A DNA stretch of 23,120 bases. It comes from Hydnum rufescens UP504. Taxonomy: Eukaryota > Basidiomycota > Agaricomycetes > Cantharellales > Hydnaceae. Made by a program: the position numbers and the translations under genes. The stretch covers positions 1 to 23,120 of the forward strand of contig MU129136.1 of assembly GCA_014904985.1 (NCBI GenBank), written 5' to 3'. A model generated the notes under the pieces. That model had not been told where the DNA came from and did no database searches. It saw only the letters and a list, made by a program, of their open reading frames with translations. Every line of letters starts with the position of its first letter. Positions within the stretch are counted from its first letter, which is position 1. Of this stretch, positions 8,825-19,396 are shown one piece after another.

Positions 8825-9301
8825 TTGGCTGCCATTGGCTAATGGTTTACTATTGTAGATATGATCATATAGATGATATCTACACATGCACAAGAGTCAG
8901 TTACTTAGGATATATCATCCATGGTAACTTGCCACAGAAATTCTCACATCATAGCAGTAAGTAGATAATACACTACACCTTTGGATACCAGCAGGGAAAG
9001 CAGTAAGCAGGATAGTCTTTCCTCTTACTGACCCCCCTATCCTCTCCCTAGATAGTGACTGTGCCACTTGGCCAGTCACTACTTTATGCCTTTCATCATG
9101 ACTGTCTTTCCCTCACAACCTTTTCCCCCAGACTGAGAGCAAAGCCAGTGCCTAGCTCTGTGTCTGGCTCCTCCACCTGAAGCTAGTGCTAAGGGTGGTG
9201 TGATTATCCTTTCTCCTCCCCCTATCCCTGCTCCCCACCTGTCAAGTCTGCTTTGTCCAAGTACAACAACAAGTGCCCTCCTGAATCTGGGAGGCACTTT
9301 G
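8825..9301. other. No gene recognised
   Basis: Apart from the diverged repeat at 8832-8895 I see no signal here. A 106-codon frame on the - strand (9399-9079) overlaps the minisatellite and its composition does not look like a protein. Confidence 0.4.
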
Positions 9302-10644
9302 TTACACTGTGGGGGGAGTTCCAGTAGTGGACTCATGCATGCAGGTATTGGACTTGCTTGTGCAGGTAGCAGACTCATCCATGTAGGTATCAGACTCACT
9401 CATGCCAGTAGCAGACTTGCTTGTGCTGGTAGCAGACTTGCTCATGCCACTAGGAGACTCACACATGCAAATATCAGACTTGTTTGTGCAGGCAACAGAC
9501 TCATTCATACAGGTACTGGACTCATTCACACAGGTATCACCCTTATTCATGCAGGTATCACTCCCAATAGCATGGGTACCACTCTTGTTGGCACAGATCT
9601 CATCAGCATTGGAGCTAGTGTCAGGGTGCAGCAACATGGAGGTGGATAGGGAGGGGGTGACACTTCTGGGAGCAGGTGGTGTGCCCCCAGATGAGAAATC
9701 AGGGAGGAAGCATGCTCATGAAATGGCTTCACTGCCACTGACATGGCCATCATCAGCATCATCAATGGTTGAGTCACTGACCTCAGTGTCTATACCATCC
9801 CCCTTGATACTCCTCTGAGAACAAATTTCAGGAGGTGAAAGAATAATTCATGAGGGTCTCATTCATCCATGCAATAAGATGTGGAGATGCATGATACTGA
9901 AGTTCAAGAAATTTTAAAAAAGCCAGTGAGATGACTTTCATGAAGTGATCATGGGTGAACAGCCCAAAATTGCAGGGCTTATCCTCTGCTGACAATCCTT
10001 CATGAAAACTGGAAATGGAAACCTTAGGATCAGAAATGAGACAATTGAGAAAGAACTTACACCAATACAAATAGCTTACCTCCATTCACAGGCTTGGGTC
10101 CACCAATTAGCAATGTGCTCATGCAGCCCATTGCATTATTTAAGGCCTTTAAGACCCTCTTGATGATGCTGGGTAGACAATCAATTGCTCTGAGAGTTGA
10201 AGGTTAGAATGGCAAAACTAAAAGAAACTTAAGGGGCTTACCCTGCATTTGTTCTGGCAATGTGCCTTTATGCTTGTCATGGTCATGCTTTTCTATGGCC
10301 ATTTGATGGAGACAATCACACTCAGCAATGACCTGGCCTTTTATCTCAGGAGTCTCTTCATTCCACAATTTCTGCATAATTTGGGTGTTGGACTCAAGAC
10401 AAGCCAAGTGATGCTAGCCTGCCTCTGTCTTCCATATTTTCTCCCATTCTGCATCAGCATATGATTTGATATGGAAGCCATAGAACATTGAGGAGTACAC
10501 TTGTATGAGTTGCTTTTTTTTCAGGTAAGGGACCACCTGGATAAGGGACAAGAGCATTTGGTCTCCAGATTGCTTCTCAAGATCAGAGACAAGCTTCTTC
10601 TTTGGCTTGACAAGGCAGTGGTGTCTAAACCAATTTTGAATAGC
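9302..10644 (-). pseudogene. Decayed intron-containing Agaricomycete-type hypothetical gene
   Basis: Three - strand exons fit: 10644-10242, 10187-10061 and 10008-9828. The introns are 54 bp (GTAAGC...AG, CTAAC branch) and 52 bp (GTAAGT...CAG). The protein begins AIQNWFRHH, continues LIQVYSSMFYGFHIKSYAD, QKLWNEETPEIKGQV, DCLPSIIKRVLKALNNAMG, STLLIGGPKPVNGGKL and FHEGLSAEDKPCNF. This resembles a large family of uncharacterised proteins in mushroom genomes with a Y-S-x-x-Y motif and a GGP-x-P-x-x-GG motif; function unknown. TAG at 10414 (CAG would fit) breaks exon 1. After TGA 9828 another frame carries on (GIDTEVSDSTIDDADDG, TGA at 9716) into an 8-residue Ser/Thr/Cys repeat ending at 9302. Exons upstream of 10644 are uncertain. 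Confidence 0.55.
9330..9590. repeat. 24-bp coding minisatellite, about 11 units
   Basis: Diverged units of the type GCAGACTCATNCATGNAGGT follow one another at 24-bp spacing. Because 24 is a multiple of three, all units stay in frame. In the - strand frame of the hypothetical gene they give an 8-residue Ser/Thr/Cys repeat of the form (C-M-N-E-S-x-T-x). Both + strand frames across the array are also open, so openness alone does not identify the coding strand. Confidence 0.75.
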
Positions 10645-11452
10645 CTAAAAACATTGAGTGTCTTGGGGAGGTATGCAAGAACCAAAAATTGTCACCTTGG
10701 ACTTTGCACCAATTCACAGAGGAGTCTGGTGCTGCCCTGGGAATTGCCCCTTTCTTTACATAGCTTTTCTTCATCATACTGCCTGTATGGAAAGAGCCAT
10801 GGCAATGCCTGGGTAATGTATCTTTTCTACCATCAACTGTCTGGCTCACAAAATCCCAGACTGGTGGACTATGCACTACACACTGTGCAACCCCCAATCC
10901 TATGACTAAGCCCACTTAGCCCTTGTGGGTATAGAAACCCTAACCCTTCAGGAACTCCTAGCCTGTCAGGGCTAATTGCTTGGATCTGGAACCTCCTCCA
11001 CCTTCTGGTTCCTCTCCACTCCTCAGGTTGGATATGACCAAACTAACAATGATATCTGGTCTCAAATTCAATATTCCACCATTTCCTCTCCCTTGAGTAC
11101 ACCCACAAGTCCACCCATGCCATTTACAATGGCTGCAATGATGGATTTGACAACCACGGCTGATGAACCCAGTGCTAATGACAAAGACAATGGGATGCTC
11201 TATGACTGCAATGACCAACAAGATCATGATGATGAAAATGACAATCAAAACTGGAAGATGATGATGATGATGACTAGTATAAAGTGCCTTTCTGATGGCT
11301 TTTTCCCATTATCTATGTTCATTCTCCATAGGTGCATGTCTTTCAAAACTGCACTCAAGATGTGCTGCACATATATATCATTTTGCCCCCATTTGTCATT
11401 CACATGTCCCTTTGAAAACTCCTTCCACAGGTGCTTGGTATGCATAGCCTAA
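10645..11452. other. Possible further exons, strand unresolved
   Basis: On the - strand, 11445-11275 reads protein-like (KHLWKEFSKGHVNDKWGQ, then HILSAVLKDMHLW) just after an acceptor-like CATTTAG, and could be an exon upstream of the 9.3-10.6 kb gene. On the + strand, 10976-11250 is Ser/Thr/Pro- then Asp/Asn-rich (DNGMLYDCNDQQDHDDEND) ahead of a short ATG/GAT microsatellite (11256-11276). The two overlap at their ends and I cannot decide between them. Neither is recognised. Confidence 0.3.
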
Positions 11453-11869
11453 ATGTGTCTGGGTGTGCTTTGGTGCTTTTATTTTTTTTTTCATTTCACT
11501 CACCCCCTTTCCTCCTCCCTGGCATTCATTTCTCATCATACTTGCAATGTGCTTGGGCACTTTTTTTTTAATATTTCATTCATGCCCCCTATGCCCCCCT
11601 TCCCCCCTACTGTTCATTTTACACAATTCTTGCTCACCCAACCCACCACCTTGTTGCATAACCACTAGACATAAGATATTCTTGCATTGTTCCAATCCAT
11701 GCAAGGGGCAGCTGATGCAAACAGTGAATGGCCCAGCTGAGTGATTTAATTAATTAATGTCATACATGCATACATCTGGTTCTTGACAGAAGAAGAATAG
11801 TGGGTCCAGCCAGGACTCCAGCAACAAGTATGGGGTTTATGGAGATCTCAGAGATGTACCAGTACAATA
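11453..11869. other. No gene recognised; pyrimidine-rich
   Basis: T-runs and C-rich stretches (11480-11650) are open in several frames only because of low complexity. I see no motif. Confidence 0.45.
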
Positions 11870-11945
11870 GGCATAATAGCCCAGTTGTTAACTTGTAGTT
11901 TGACTCTCCAGTCAGAGGGTGTGTGTTCAATTTGCAGTGTGAACT
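11870..11945 (+). repeat. tRNA-like sequence, likely SINE head
   Basis: TAGCCCAGTTGT (11877-11888) matches the pol III A box (TRGCNNAGYNGG), and GTGTTCAATTTGC (11923-11935) matches a decayed B box (GGTTCRANNCC). Their spacing is that of a tRNA gene. Between them an anticodon-arm-like hairpin forms (TTGAC ... GTCAG) and the T-arm keeps four of five pairs. The acceptor stem does not pair, so it is not a working tRNA; a tRNA-derived SINE or tRNA pseudogene fits. A TTA-rich run at about 12264-12290 could be a SINE tail, but the link is unproven. Confidence 0.5.
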
Positions 11946-12500
11946 GTTATTTTGAATACTGCATCTGGCACAGCTCAGCAATTTGCAGAGCTGTGGCAAG
12001 TTACTGCAAGTGATGGAAGCCCATAGGCAACTGTTGGACCTTTGATAAGAACATCTCAGTCAGCCACATAGAGGGGCCTTAATAGGTATGTCAAACTGTG
12101 TCAAATCAAAAGCCTAGCAGGCATCAGAATCCTTTGATATCAAATAATTTCAGGAGGGTGACCTTAGGTCAATCCATAAGTCTGCCCTTGGGGATTTTGA
12201 CAGCCCTGGCTGTAAGATTATATGCTAAAGACCCATGAAGGTGTGTGATAGCAATTGGGATTACTAATTATTTATTATTATTATTATATACAGATTATAT
12301 TATATCCATCACCCAGTGATCCAGGGGTGCTGGCCCACTGTTCTGCCCAGCAGGTTGCATATTTCATTTGGCCAGCTTGTTGGTTTCATTCAGCAGGCCT
12401 TTGGTTTGTGGTTGGTGGGGGTTTCAGGTCAGGGGGGGGTGATGGGGTCTGGGTTCAAATAAACATTAGTAGAAAAGGAAAAAGAAAAAGAAAGGCCATG
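11946..12500. other. No gene recognised; TTA microsatellite
   Basis: It contains an AT-rich TTATTATTATTATTATATA run near 12269-12288 and G-rich runs near 12412-12445. The right part (from about 12400) may be a decayed fragment of the satellite unit that follows. Confidence 0.4.
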
Positions 12501-13588
12501 CAAAAGGTGCAGCATGGGCTGCTCCTTTTGTGTGATGGTACATGTAAATAGTACTTAACTTAAAAAATCACCACACACCTGCCTCAGCAGGTGCATGGTG
12601 CATGGGATTCCCTGTGTTTTCACCTCACAAGTCTTCATTAGCTCTTCATTACCATGGGTTGATGCATATTGGAAGGGGAGGGGGGGTCATCTGGCATTAT
12701 CCCCAGGCTCTTGTTTGGCAGGTTTTCACCTGCCTGACATAGAATAAAAAATAAAGTTAGTTAAAAATCAAAACCAGTGCAAAAAGAGCAGCTTTCACTG
12801 CTCTTTTTGTGCAGTTGTATAATTTGGGGGGGAGTCTTACCTTGTATAGAAAACCACACACTCACTGTAGTGGGTGGTGTTGGTTTGTGTGGCTGTTTTC
12901 TGGGCATGCTGCTGCTTGTCATGTTCATGTTGGTCATGTTTTCTTTGTTGTAGCGTACAGGAAGGAGGGGGGGTCATTGGGTGTATCTGCAGGTCTTCAT
13001 TCAGTGTGTTTTCATCTTCAAGGCACAGAATTAAAAATAAGTTTAGTTAAAAATTAGAACTAGCACAAAAAGAGCAGCTTTTGCTGCTCTTTTTCCATAG
13101 TTGTATAATTTGGGGGGGGGAGGGGGGGTCTTACCTTGTATAGAAAACCATGCACCTGCCATAGCAGGTGGTGTTGGTTCATGTGGCCATTTTCTGGGCA
13201 TGCTGCTGCCTGTTGTGGTTGCATTTTCTTTGTTGTAGCATACAGGAAGGAGGGGGGTCATTGAGCATATCTGCAGGTCTTTGTTTGGTGGGTTTTCATC
13301 TTCAAGGCACAGAATAAAAATAAGTTCAGGTTAAAAATTAAAACCAGCACAAAAAGAGCAGCTTTCACTGCTCTTTTTGCATGGCTGGATACATTGGGGG
13401 GGGGACTCATCTTGTACAGAGAACCACACACCTGCCATAGTGGGTGTGTGGTTTGTGTGGCCACTTGCTGGGCACATTGTCATTTCTCATGGCTGCATGG
13501 GCATTTTGTAATAGTGCATTGTTTGACTGTGAATGTATGCAGTAGTCATCATTAGACAAGGTGGAGTTGATGGGTAAAAGAAGAGGCA
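12501..13588. repeat. Satellite of about 284-bp units, four copies
   Basis: Diverged units begin with a hairpin at about 12501, 12781, 13067 and 13351, giving spacings of 280, 286 and 284 bp. Units share the hairpin (AAAAAGAGCAG ... CTGCTCTTTTT), a G-run, TCTTACCTTGTATAGAAAACCA, GTTTTCATCTTCAAGGCACA and an AAAAATNARNTTAG-like end. The last unit is cut off by the element beginning at 13589. Some units are open in one or two frames (60-80 codons), but frames are not conserved from unit to unit, so I do not call genes. Confidence 0.85.
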
Positions 13589-15425
13589 CCTAATGCACCC
13601 TCAAAAAGGTACCTCTTAGGTGGGTTCTGGTTGCATTGGCCTTTGACCTAAGAGGTGGTTTTTATATAGGCATGTCTAGGCGGTGTCTAAAGGTGTTCAA
13701 AAGATGAAAAATTTGTAAGTCCCTATAATAGGCACACCTATCTGTGCCCACCACAGGCGCCACTCCCAGGCTTTTTAACTATTTGATAGGCATTCTGGGG
13801 TTGATTTAGGCATGCCTAAATCAGTTGTGTCTAATGATGTCTAGAGCTTAATTATTGACTTTGAATTGAAGAGGCCTATCCAGGGTTGATTTAGACATGC
13901 CTAAATCAGTGATGTCTAGTGTTGTGTAGAGTCAGGTGCTGCTCCAGGGGTTTTACAATGACTTGATGGACACCCTGCAGTTGATTTAGGCATGCCTAAA
14001 TCAGCTGTGTCTAGTCATGTCTAGAGCTTGCTATATCTGATTAGAGTTTCCTGGTGTGTCCATGAGGGCTTAGTATGCAGTGTGTCTACTAGTGGATAAA
14101 TTAGAACAGGTTGACCATCACCAGGAGGTGTCTAATTGTGTGCCTAAGCAAGTCTAAGCATGTCTAGGGGTGTCTAAGCTTGTCTGGGCATGTCTAGGTG
14201 TCTAGGCATGTCTAGACATGTCTAGGCATGTCTAGGCAGGTAACTTGGGACTGAGTTTAGTGCAAATATTATGTAATTATTCCTAAATGGTATCCAGTTA
14301 CATAATACATGTATCCTATCTTAAAAAAATGCCAAAATGCGGAAATTAAATGAAGTACATCCAAAGAATATTTAGGCATCCAGCCCAATGAGGGCCCAGG
14401 ACCAGGGGGAGGTGCCTGGGATGGATGGATGGACCCCTGGGGACCCTGATAAAGTGAAAAAATTAGGCCCAGGGCCAATGGTTAATCCCTGAAACAATGA
14501 GGGCAGGAAGAACAGCTCTGGAACCACCGGAAGTTGCCAGAATCTAAGCGCTAATGGATTGGTCTGAAATTTGGCACATGACTAGAGACCATCTGGCCGC
14601 AAACCATATTAAAATTTCAGCCAAATCCATGCATTAGTTATTGAGATATGAGGCAAACAAGTTTGGATATTGAAAATTGATTTTCTCCTCCCATAGAATA
14701 GCTGGGGACTTGAAAATTTACAGGGAGCATAAACATATAGTGTACTAATTATGTGCCAAAAATTATCCCAATCCATCCAGGTTAAGGCAGTGAACTGGAC
14801 AGGGGGTACCAGAACCACTGGAAATTTCCGAAAAGAACCACTGTGCAGATCACTCTGAAAATTGGCACGTGATTAGAAGCTCCTTAGGCAAAAATCATAT
14901 CAAAATTTCAGCCATACCCATCAACTAGTTATGGAGTTATGGGCCAAACAAGTTTGAACATTGAAAATTAATTTACTCCCCCTACAGACAGGATATGAAC
15001 TTGAAATTTCACATGGGGTATGACCATATGATGAACTACATATGTGCCAAAAATCAGCTTTTTGGTTTACATTTAGGCATGCCACTCCCTTGGCAGGACA
15101 AATGGGAACAAAACCCTACCATGAATGTGAGCCACTCCACCTCAGGACTAAACTGGGTGGAATAAGCTTTGATTAGTATGACCCTGACTATATCCAAAAA
15201 TAGAATGAATTGGATGTGTGGAAGTGCCTGAAATTGAGGGGGAGGGGGAGGAAGGTCAAAAGGGAATTACATCAAATGTAGAGCTGGGGTGGCTCTGATA
15301 TTATACCACTAGTCTAGCACATATATAGGGAGTACACATACCAAATATCAGCCTAACTGGACTCCATTTAGGCCCTGCTCCACAGCCCTCCCCCCAAAAC
15401 AACAATTTCCCCCCCAGAGTCTTCC
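13589..15425 (+). mobile_element. Diverged single arm of the foldback family
   Basis: It starts CACCTAATGCACCC, then TACCTCTTAGGTGG, and follows the left arm's order through CATG-centred repeats, GTATCCAGTTACATAATA, the 290-bp units and CAATTTCCCCCCCAGAG. Homology stops at 15425, corresponding to about 2448 of the left arm, so the innermost 415 bp and the whole second arm are missing. It includes the segment that the left arm at 1045-2863 lost (around 14440-14680). It has about seven CpGs, more than the paired arms. It may be a truncated foldback or a copy of the ancestral single unit. Its abrupt end coincides with the switch to CpG-containing DNA. Confidence 0.85.
14518..15100 (+). repeat. 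Two diverged tandem units of about 293 bp
   Basis: Within the foldback arm, the order GAACCAC-GGAA, a TGGCAC-TGA block, AAAATTTCAGCCA, GAG-TATG-G-CAAACAAGTTTG, CTCC-CC-AGA and a GTGCCAAAAAT block occurs twice. Equivalent points lie at about 14641 and 14934. The same two-unit structure exists in the right arm at 3650-4200 (reverse orientation). Confidence 0.65.
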
Positions 15426-16738
15426 TTGTGTTGGGGTTGTAGCAAGGAGGGGAGAGAACCTGAGGCTTGAGACATTTGAAAGAGGGATACAAGTTTTCCA
15501 AGAAACAAGAATGGCATTTGTGTTTTCTAGTGGGTAGCCCCCATGCGTTGTAGGCAAGTCACCGCCTTGTGCAGAAATGAATGTCATGGCAATGTCACAT
15601 GTCTGTGTCTGATTATTTCCTGAAGAAGCAGAAGTGATATTAAATCCAGGACAAATCTCGGGCTCTCTCCACATATACAGATCCAAGAAAGGAAGAAAAC
15701 AGGCGACAATGAACCCAAAGCTCTATCTTGCCTTCTGGGGGTGCATTTCTATAATAAAGATTTTCGACCGTAGGGTTGCGGCCTGATTCATAATGCCTTC
15801 CCCAGAATGAGGAATCATCAATAGCGAGTTCGTGAGTGTGCAACTCTTTGCTTTGATGCAACTTCTAGCGTGTGTCTTCACTTTGTAACTCACGCCAGTT
15901 CGATGCATCAAATGCAGATGCGGAGTTCTAAATAATCGCATTGATCCATGCAGCTCTACGATATCTTTGACCCGAATGGCTACAACAATGTCTTTGCATT
16001 TTCCTACCCTCTCGAGCCCGTACTTGTAGCGGGTTTTCGCACTCGTTCTGATCGTCTTTTACCCGTCCGCTCATAAACTGCTCCGTTTCGTTAGGATGCC
16101 ACCAGGAAAGAGGACTGTAAAGGGTCGCCTACAGATGGTTATGCAGCTTCCCCAGACTTGCAACCGACGATATATACTTGCAACATCAAACTGTGACCAA
16201 TTGGATTCTGAGTCGCTCCTGGTTTTCCCAGTAGGTACTTCCCTAATTACCCGACATCACTTGATATCAATAAGGGGTCATCCACCGTCCACGGAGGGGC
16301 ATTACTGCAGACCCGACGTCAATTCCTACAAGTCCCCTCTGCACAATGACTGGGGTGACGCTTAGCAATGAAGATAAAGGCGTCATTCCGAATCATTCGA
16401 AACAGGACTGCGGAAAAAGGATTGATACTCGTGAGTGAATGATATTCTCCTCTTTCCTGGACACCACAGGCACTGACACTGAACCACTTGTAGGAGTATC
16501 GGATTATTCAGATGTCAAAAGCTTCGCCTGAGTTCGATATGTCTAACGCCGGCACTCTTAAAATCCCCGAGTCCCAGGCAATGCTGTACAATAATGGTCT
16601 CGGGCTTCGTTTTCAGCTTTATATTCACATGTACCTTGCCTCCCCCTAGGACCCAGACGCCCTCCATCCCAGAGCTGAATTCTCTACAAGACGCGGTAGG
16701 GACAGGCCCCTTCCCGAGTTGACTGACCTGTGTGGGAT
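15426..16738. other. CpG-containing DNA; possible short coding remnants
   Basis: Base composition changes here: the first CpG is at about 15544 and dozens follow. The best - strand frame (about 15720-15430) starts with a hydrophobic run (FGFIVACFLPFLDLY) and contains N-x-T/S and Cys positions, like part of a secreted protein, but it runs into the transposon at 15425 and I recognise no family. A + strand frame at 16096-16365 (89 codons from ATG) is likewise unrecognised. I do not call a gene. Confidence 0.35.
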
Positions 16739-17478
16739 TTATATGGGTGTACCTTTCCGATCAAAACTGACAGAGTTATAGAACAAATTTGATTTCCGTG
16801 CATAGCCATAATTAATTTCGTAATTGGTCATGTGATCCTCCAAAGGCTGGGAGTGGTGTGATTTTGTGTTTCTGATACTGGATGTTTTTATCTTCCACAG
16901 ATGGTGAACACTTTTAATTGCAGCCCCTTGCAATGTCATTTGCCTTTTTCCACAGTTATACAATTGAGATCTGATCGTGCCTCCTCATGTAGAACCACCA
17001 TGTCCATCCTTCAAACCAAAGTGAGATTTCCTGCGAGTTTATGCTTCAAATTTGGTGATAGAAGTTGCTTATTGTTGGGTAGGGGTCTTTAATATCCATG
17101 TTTTTAATAGTTTTTCCTTTGTATTGTCCTAGGATTTTTAAGCGAATACCCACTTTGGATGATATCATTAGGGTGGAGGTCAAGAGCATCCATGGAGAAG
17201 GTTCGACAAGGTACAGTGGTGTTTTCTGGAATGCAGAGGAGAAGGACAAATTCGATTTCGAGATCATGGCATATCGTGGGTTGATTGTTATGTGGTTCTC
17301 TGAACTCATACATTGTCCAGTTGACTCTTTTTGTCTTTATAACGCCATCGTATGCAACTTGGGGATTTGGATAATAGCAGATAATCATGTGGGGTTTGAG
17401 ATGGGTGAATGGTTCAGGGTATGGGTAATCGAATTGCCAGTATATAATCATGTGAAGTTCCAATGGCATGGTGAACAC
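16739..17478 (-). pseudogene. Unrecognised decayed coding remnants, - strand
   Basis: Two - strand frames look protein-like: 17478-17104 (124 codons, Tyr/Pro/His-rich, for example FDYPYPEPFTHLKPHM and CHDLEIEFVLLLCIPENTT) and 16963-16739 (74 codons). Both are preceded by a related stretch (AAGTGTTCACCAT on the - strand, at about 16901-16913 and 17467-17480), suggesting a small internal duplication. The + strand is also open for 147 codons (17098-17541), so strand choice rests on C-ending codons and is tentative. I recognise no domain. Confidence 0.3.
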
Positions 17479-17698
17479 TTTTTAATTCAGGCCTTGAGGA
17501 TAGTCGTTCGATTTGCTTTTATGTCACTTTTGCATCCATAGACCAATTGATCATGTCTCCATTTTAATTTTGCTTAGGCTTTCCATGGATTCGGATTCCT
17601 TCATTGATTGGCAGGGTCACTTCATATTTCGCTGTCATCTTCTCATACGTCAATGTCATCAGGGCGCAGGCAGAGGCGGTGTTTTATTTTGTAAAGGA

Positions 17699-18687
17699 TC
17701 AAACAATGACGGGGGTTGCATGGGTGAAGTATGGGTATGGGCACTCGTCATCCATTTCGCCAAATACTACGAGGATGAGGTGGATTCGAACGAGAAGGTG
17801 ACCGTCTAAGCTGAGGTCCTTGATTCGGGTTTGGCTCAAGTAGGCATAATAGAAGTGATCAGTGTCATTTTCAATATCAGGATAGAATACGCCAAATTCT
17901 CCTACATGTAGTGCCAGGTAGTGTGAGTTGCGGTTGGTTACTAACACTCCAAGGCTGATTTCAGTTTCTCCCAACATTTGAAAGTCCTGACATGAGAGAG
18001 GAATTTGATCCATCAAATTCGAATTATTGCCTGAGTTCCTGAATGTTTAATGAACATCCTTAATGACCGTGGTGTTTACATACTGGTTGAACTCATGGCT
18101 TTTTCGAGGTTGTAGTGGGAGTTTTTAGAATTGTGGATGAAGGCATTTGGTCCGTGTTTTTCAATGACTTTTGTATCCAGTTATTTGGTTTTGACATGTG
18201 ACCAGATCCGCTGTCCATATTCCCCTTTTCCATTTATGGTGTTTTTCATTCGCCTGGCATTTTCGTGATAGAGGAAGATTTTTATTTTTAGAGGCAATTC
18301 AACGATGACGATGGTGGTTTATTCAGGAGGGTGATGGGTGAACGTAGGAAGGTGGACCGTGTCTGTGTCGACATTCCCATATATGGCCGTTCTTATCTGC
18401 ACCTTTACATGAAAATCGGAGTCATTGGAGTATTCTCAGGTTACGCAATACGATTCGAGGTGGGCAATCGTATACATTTGGACTGCAGTTGTCGTGTTGG
18501 GGCAAAAGTAACCCCTTTGTCTGATGTGGAGATTGAGAATTGGATCATTCCGGTCCCTGACATGCTGTACAAAGAAAACCATGAATCCTGTCGCATCATC
18601 CAGGATGTATATGTCATCGAGGTTGGATGGGAGTTCCGTATGAGTCTCAGAAATGCCATTGGTGAGTATGTTGGTAGGCATATTCAA
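17699..18687 (-). pseudogene. Unrecognised decayed gene, - strand
   Basis: From 18687 one frame continues for about 200 codons, interrupted only by TGA (18436), TAA (18319), TAA (18181) and TAA (18076). All could come from CGA or CAA by C-to-T change, and the sequence stays protein-like across them (DDIYILDDATGFMVFFV, HVKVQIRTAIYGNVDTDT, VELPLKIKIFLYHENARR). A second frame, 18016-17699, follows (HVGEFGVFYPDIENDTDHF, MDDECPYPYF), and about 63% of its last 49 codons end in G or C, favouring the - strand. A frameshift or intron must separate the two. No family recognised. The overlapping + strand frame at 18331-18708 is probably its shadow. Confidence 0.4.
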
Positions 18688-18708
18688 TGGTGTCCTACCC
18701 CTTTTTAG

Positions 18709-19396
18709 GTAAGCATTTATACGAGTTGCATTGTTTTTGACATATGTTCTTTTTAGAGTCAGTGGATGGGATGGGGAAAGAGGTTTTTGTGTGAGAAGTG
18801 CTTTTATGAATGGATTTGAGATGGTCTAGACTTGAGGGGACCCTTGGATTGTCAGGGCACTTGGTTTGGGTTCGGTTTTGGGTTCGGCGAATTTTTTTTG
18901 AATAATTGACTGTTGTTTTTGTTTACCAGTTAAGTTGCGAGTCTCCTAATTAGCGTGGTTTTGTTGTTATGGACTTGTGGAATTTTTGTTTTTATACAGA
19001 CTATGACTTTGTTTCTTTTGTTTTCTTGTTGTTTTTCTTTTGATTTTGATTGATTTTTTTTTTTTTTTTTTTTGACAAGTCCACATCACCAGGCGAGGTC
19101 AGTCTTAAGAAAAGGATTCAAGTGACATAGAGGCTTTCAGACTTTGAGAGAGATGAGAGTTAGGAGAAATGAACATCATTTTGCCAACAGGCGACATAGT
19201 TTTTACATGGAGAGAAAGGAGAGCAAAGGAGAAGTCTTTCCTTCAGGTGAGAGAGATGGTACATTGGGGTGAGCACATATTTCTTTTTGTTTTTAATGAG
19301 AGAGAGGAAGAGGATGGGAAAGGAAGGGGAGAGGATGGAGGACTGCGTTGGGCGAGGTATATGTACTGCGAGGCGAGGACAAGTTGTGGTGATGGC
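18709..19396. other. No gene recognised; T-rich DNA and UTR-like sequence
   Basis: 18709-19053 is T-rich on the + strand without coding signal. 19074-19396 follows the gag-like stop codon on the - strand and looks like a 3' untranslated stretch rich in CT on that strand. Confidence 0.4.
19054..19073 (-). other. Poly(T)20, i.e. poly(A) on the - strand
   Basis: Twenty uninterrupted T residues lie 323 bp downstream of the gag-like stop codon and in the sense to be its poly(A) tail. This is what a reverse-transcribed, polyadenylated RNA would leave. A chance homopolymer remains possible, since the neighbouring DNA is also T-rich and I see no AATAAA signal before it. Confidence 0.5.

Noticed and set aside
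9200..9818. Two overlapping + strand frames of 149 and 138 codons
   Set aside because: They arise from the 24-bp minisatellite, which is open in all frames because its period is divisible by three. The flanking protein-like sequence is on the - strand.
17098..17541. 147-codon + strand frame, and 125 codons at 18331-18708
   Set aside because: Both read plausibly, but third-position G/C preference and readability across C-to-T stops favour the opposite strand. I treat them as shadows, with uncertainty.
17699..18687. Alternative genetic code, because TAA and TGA read as Gln and Arg
   Set aside because: The same pattern occurs in unrelated transposon remnants, real genes end at normal stops, and C-to-T mutation explains it more simply.
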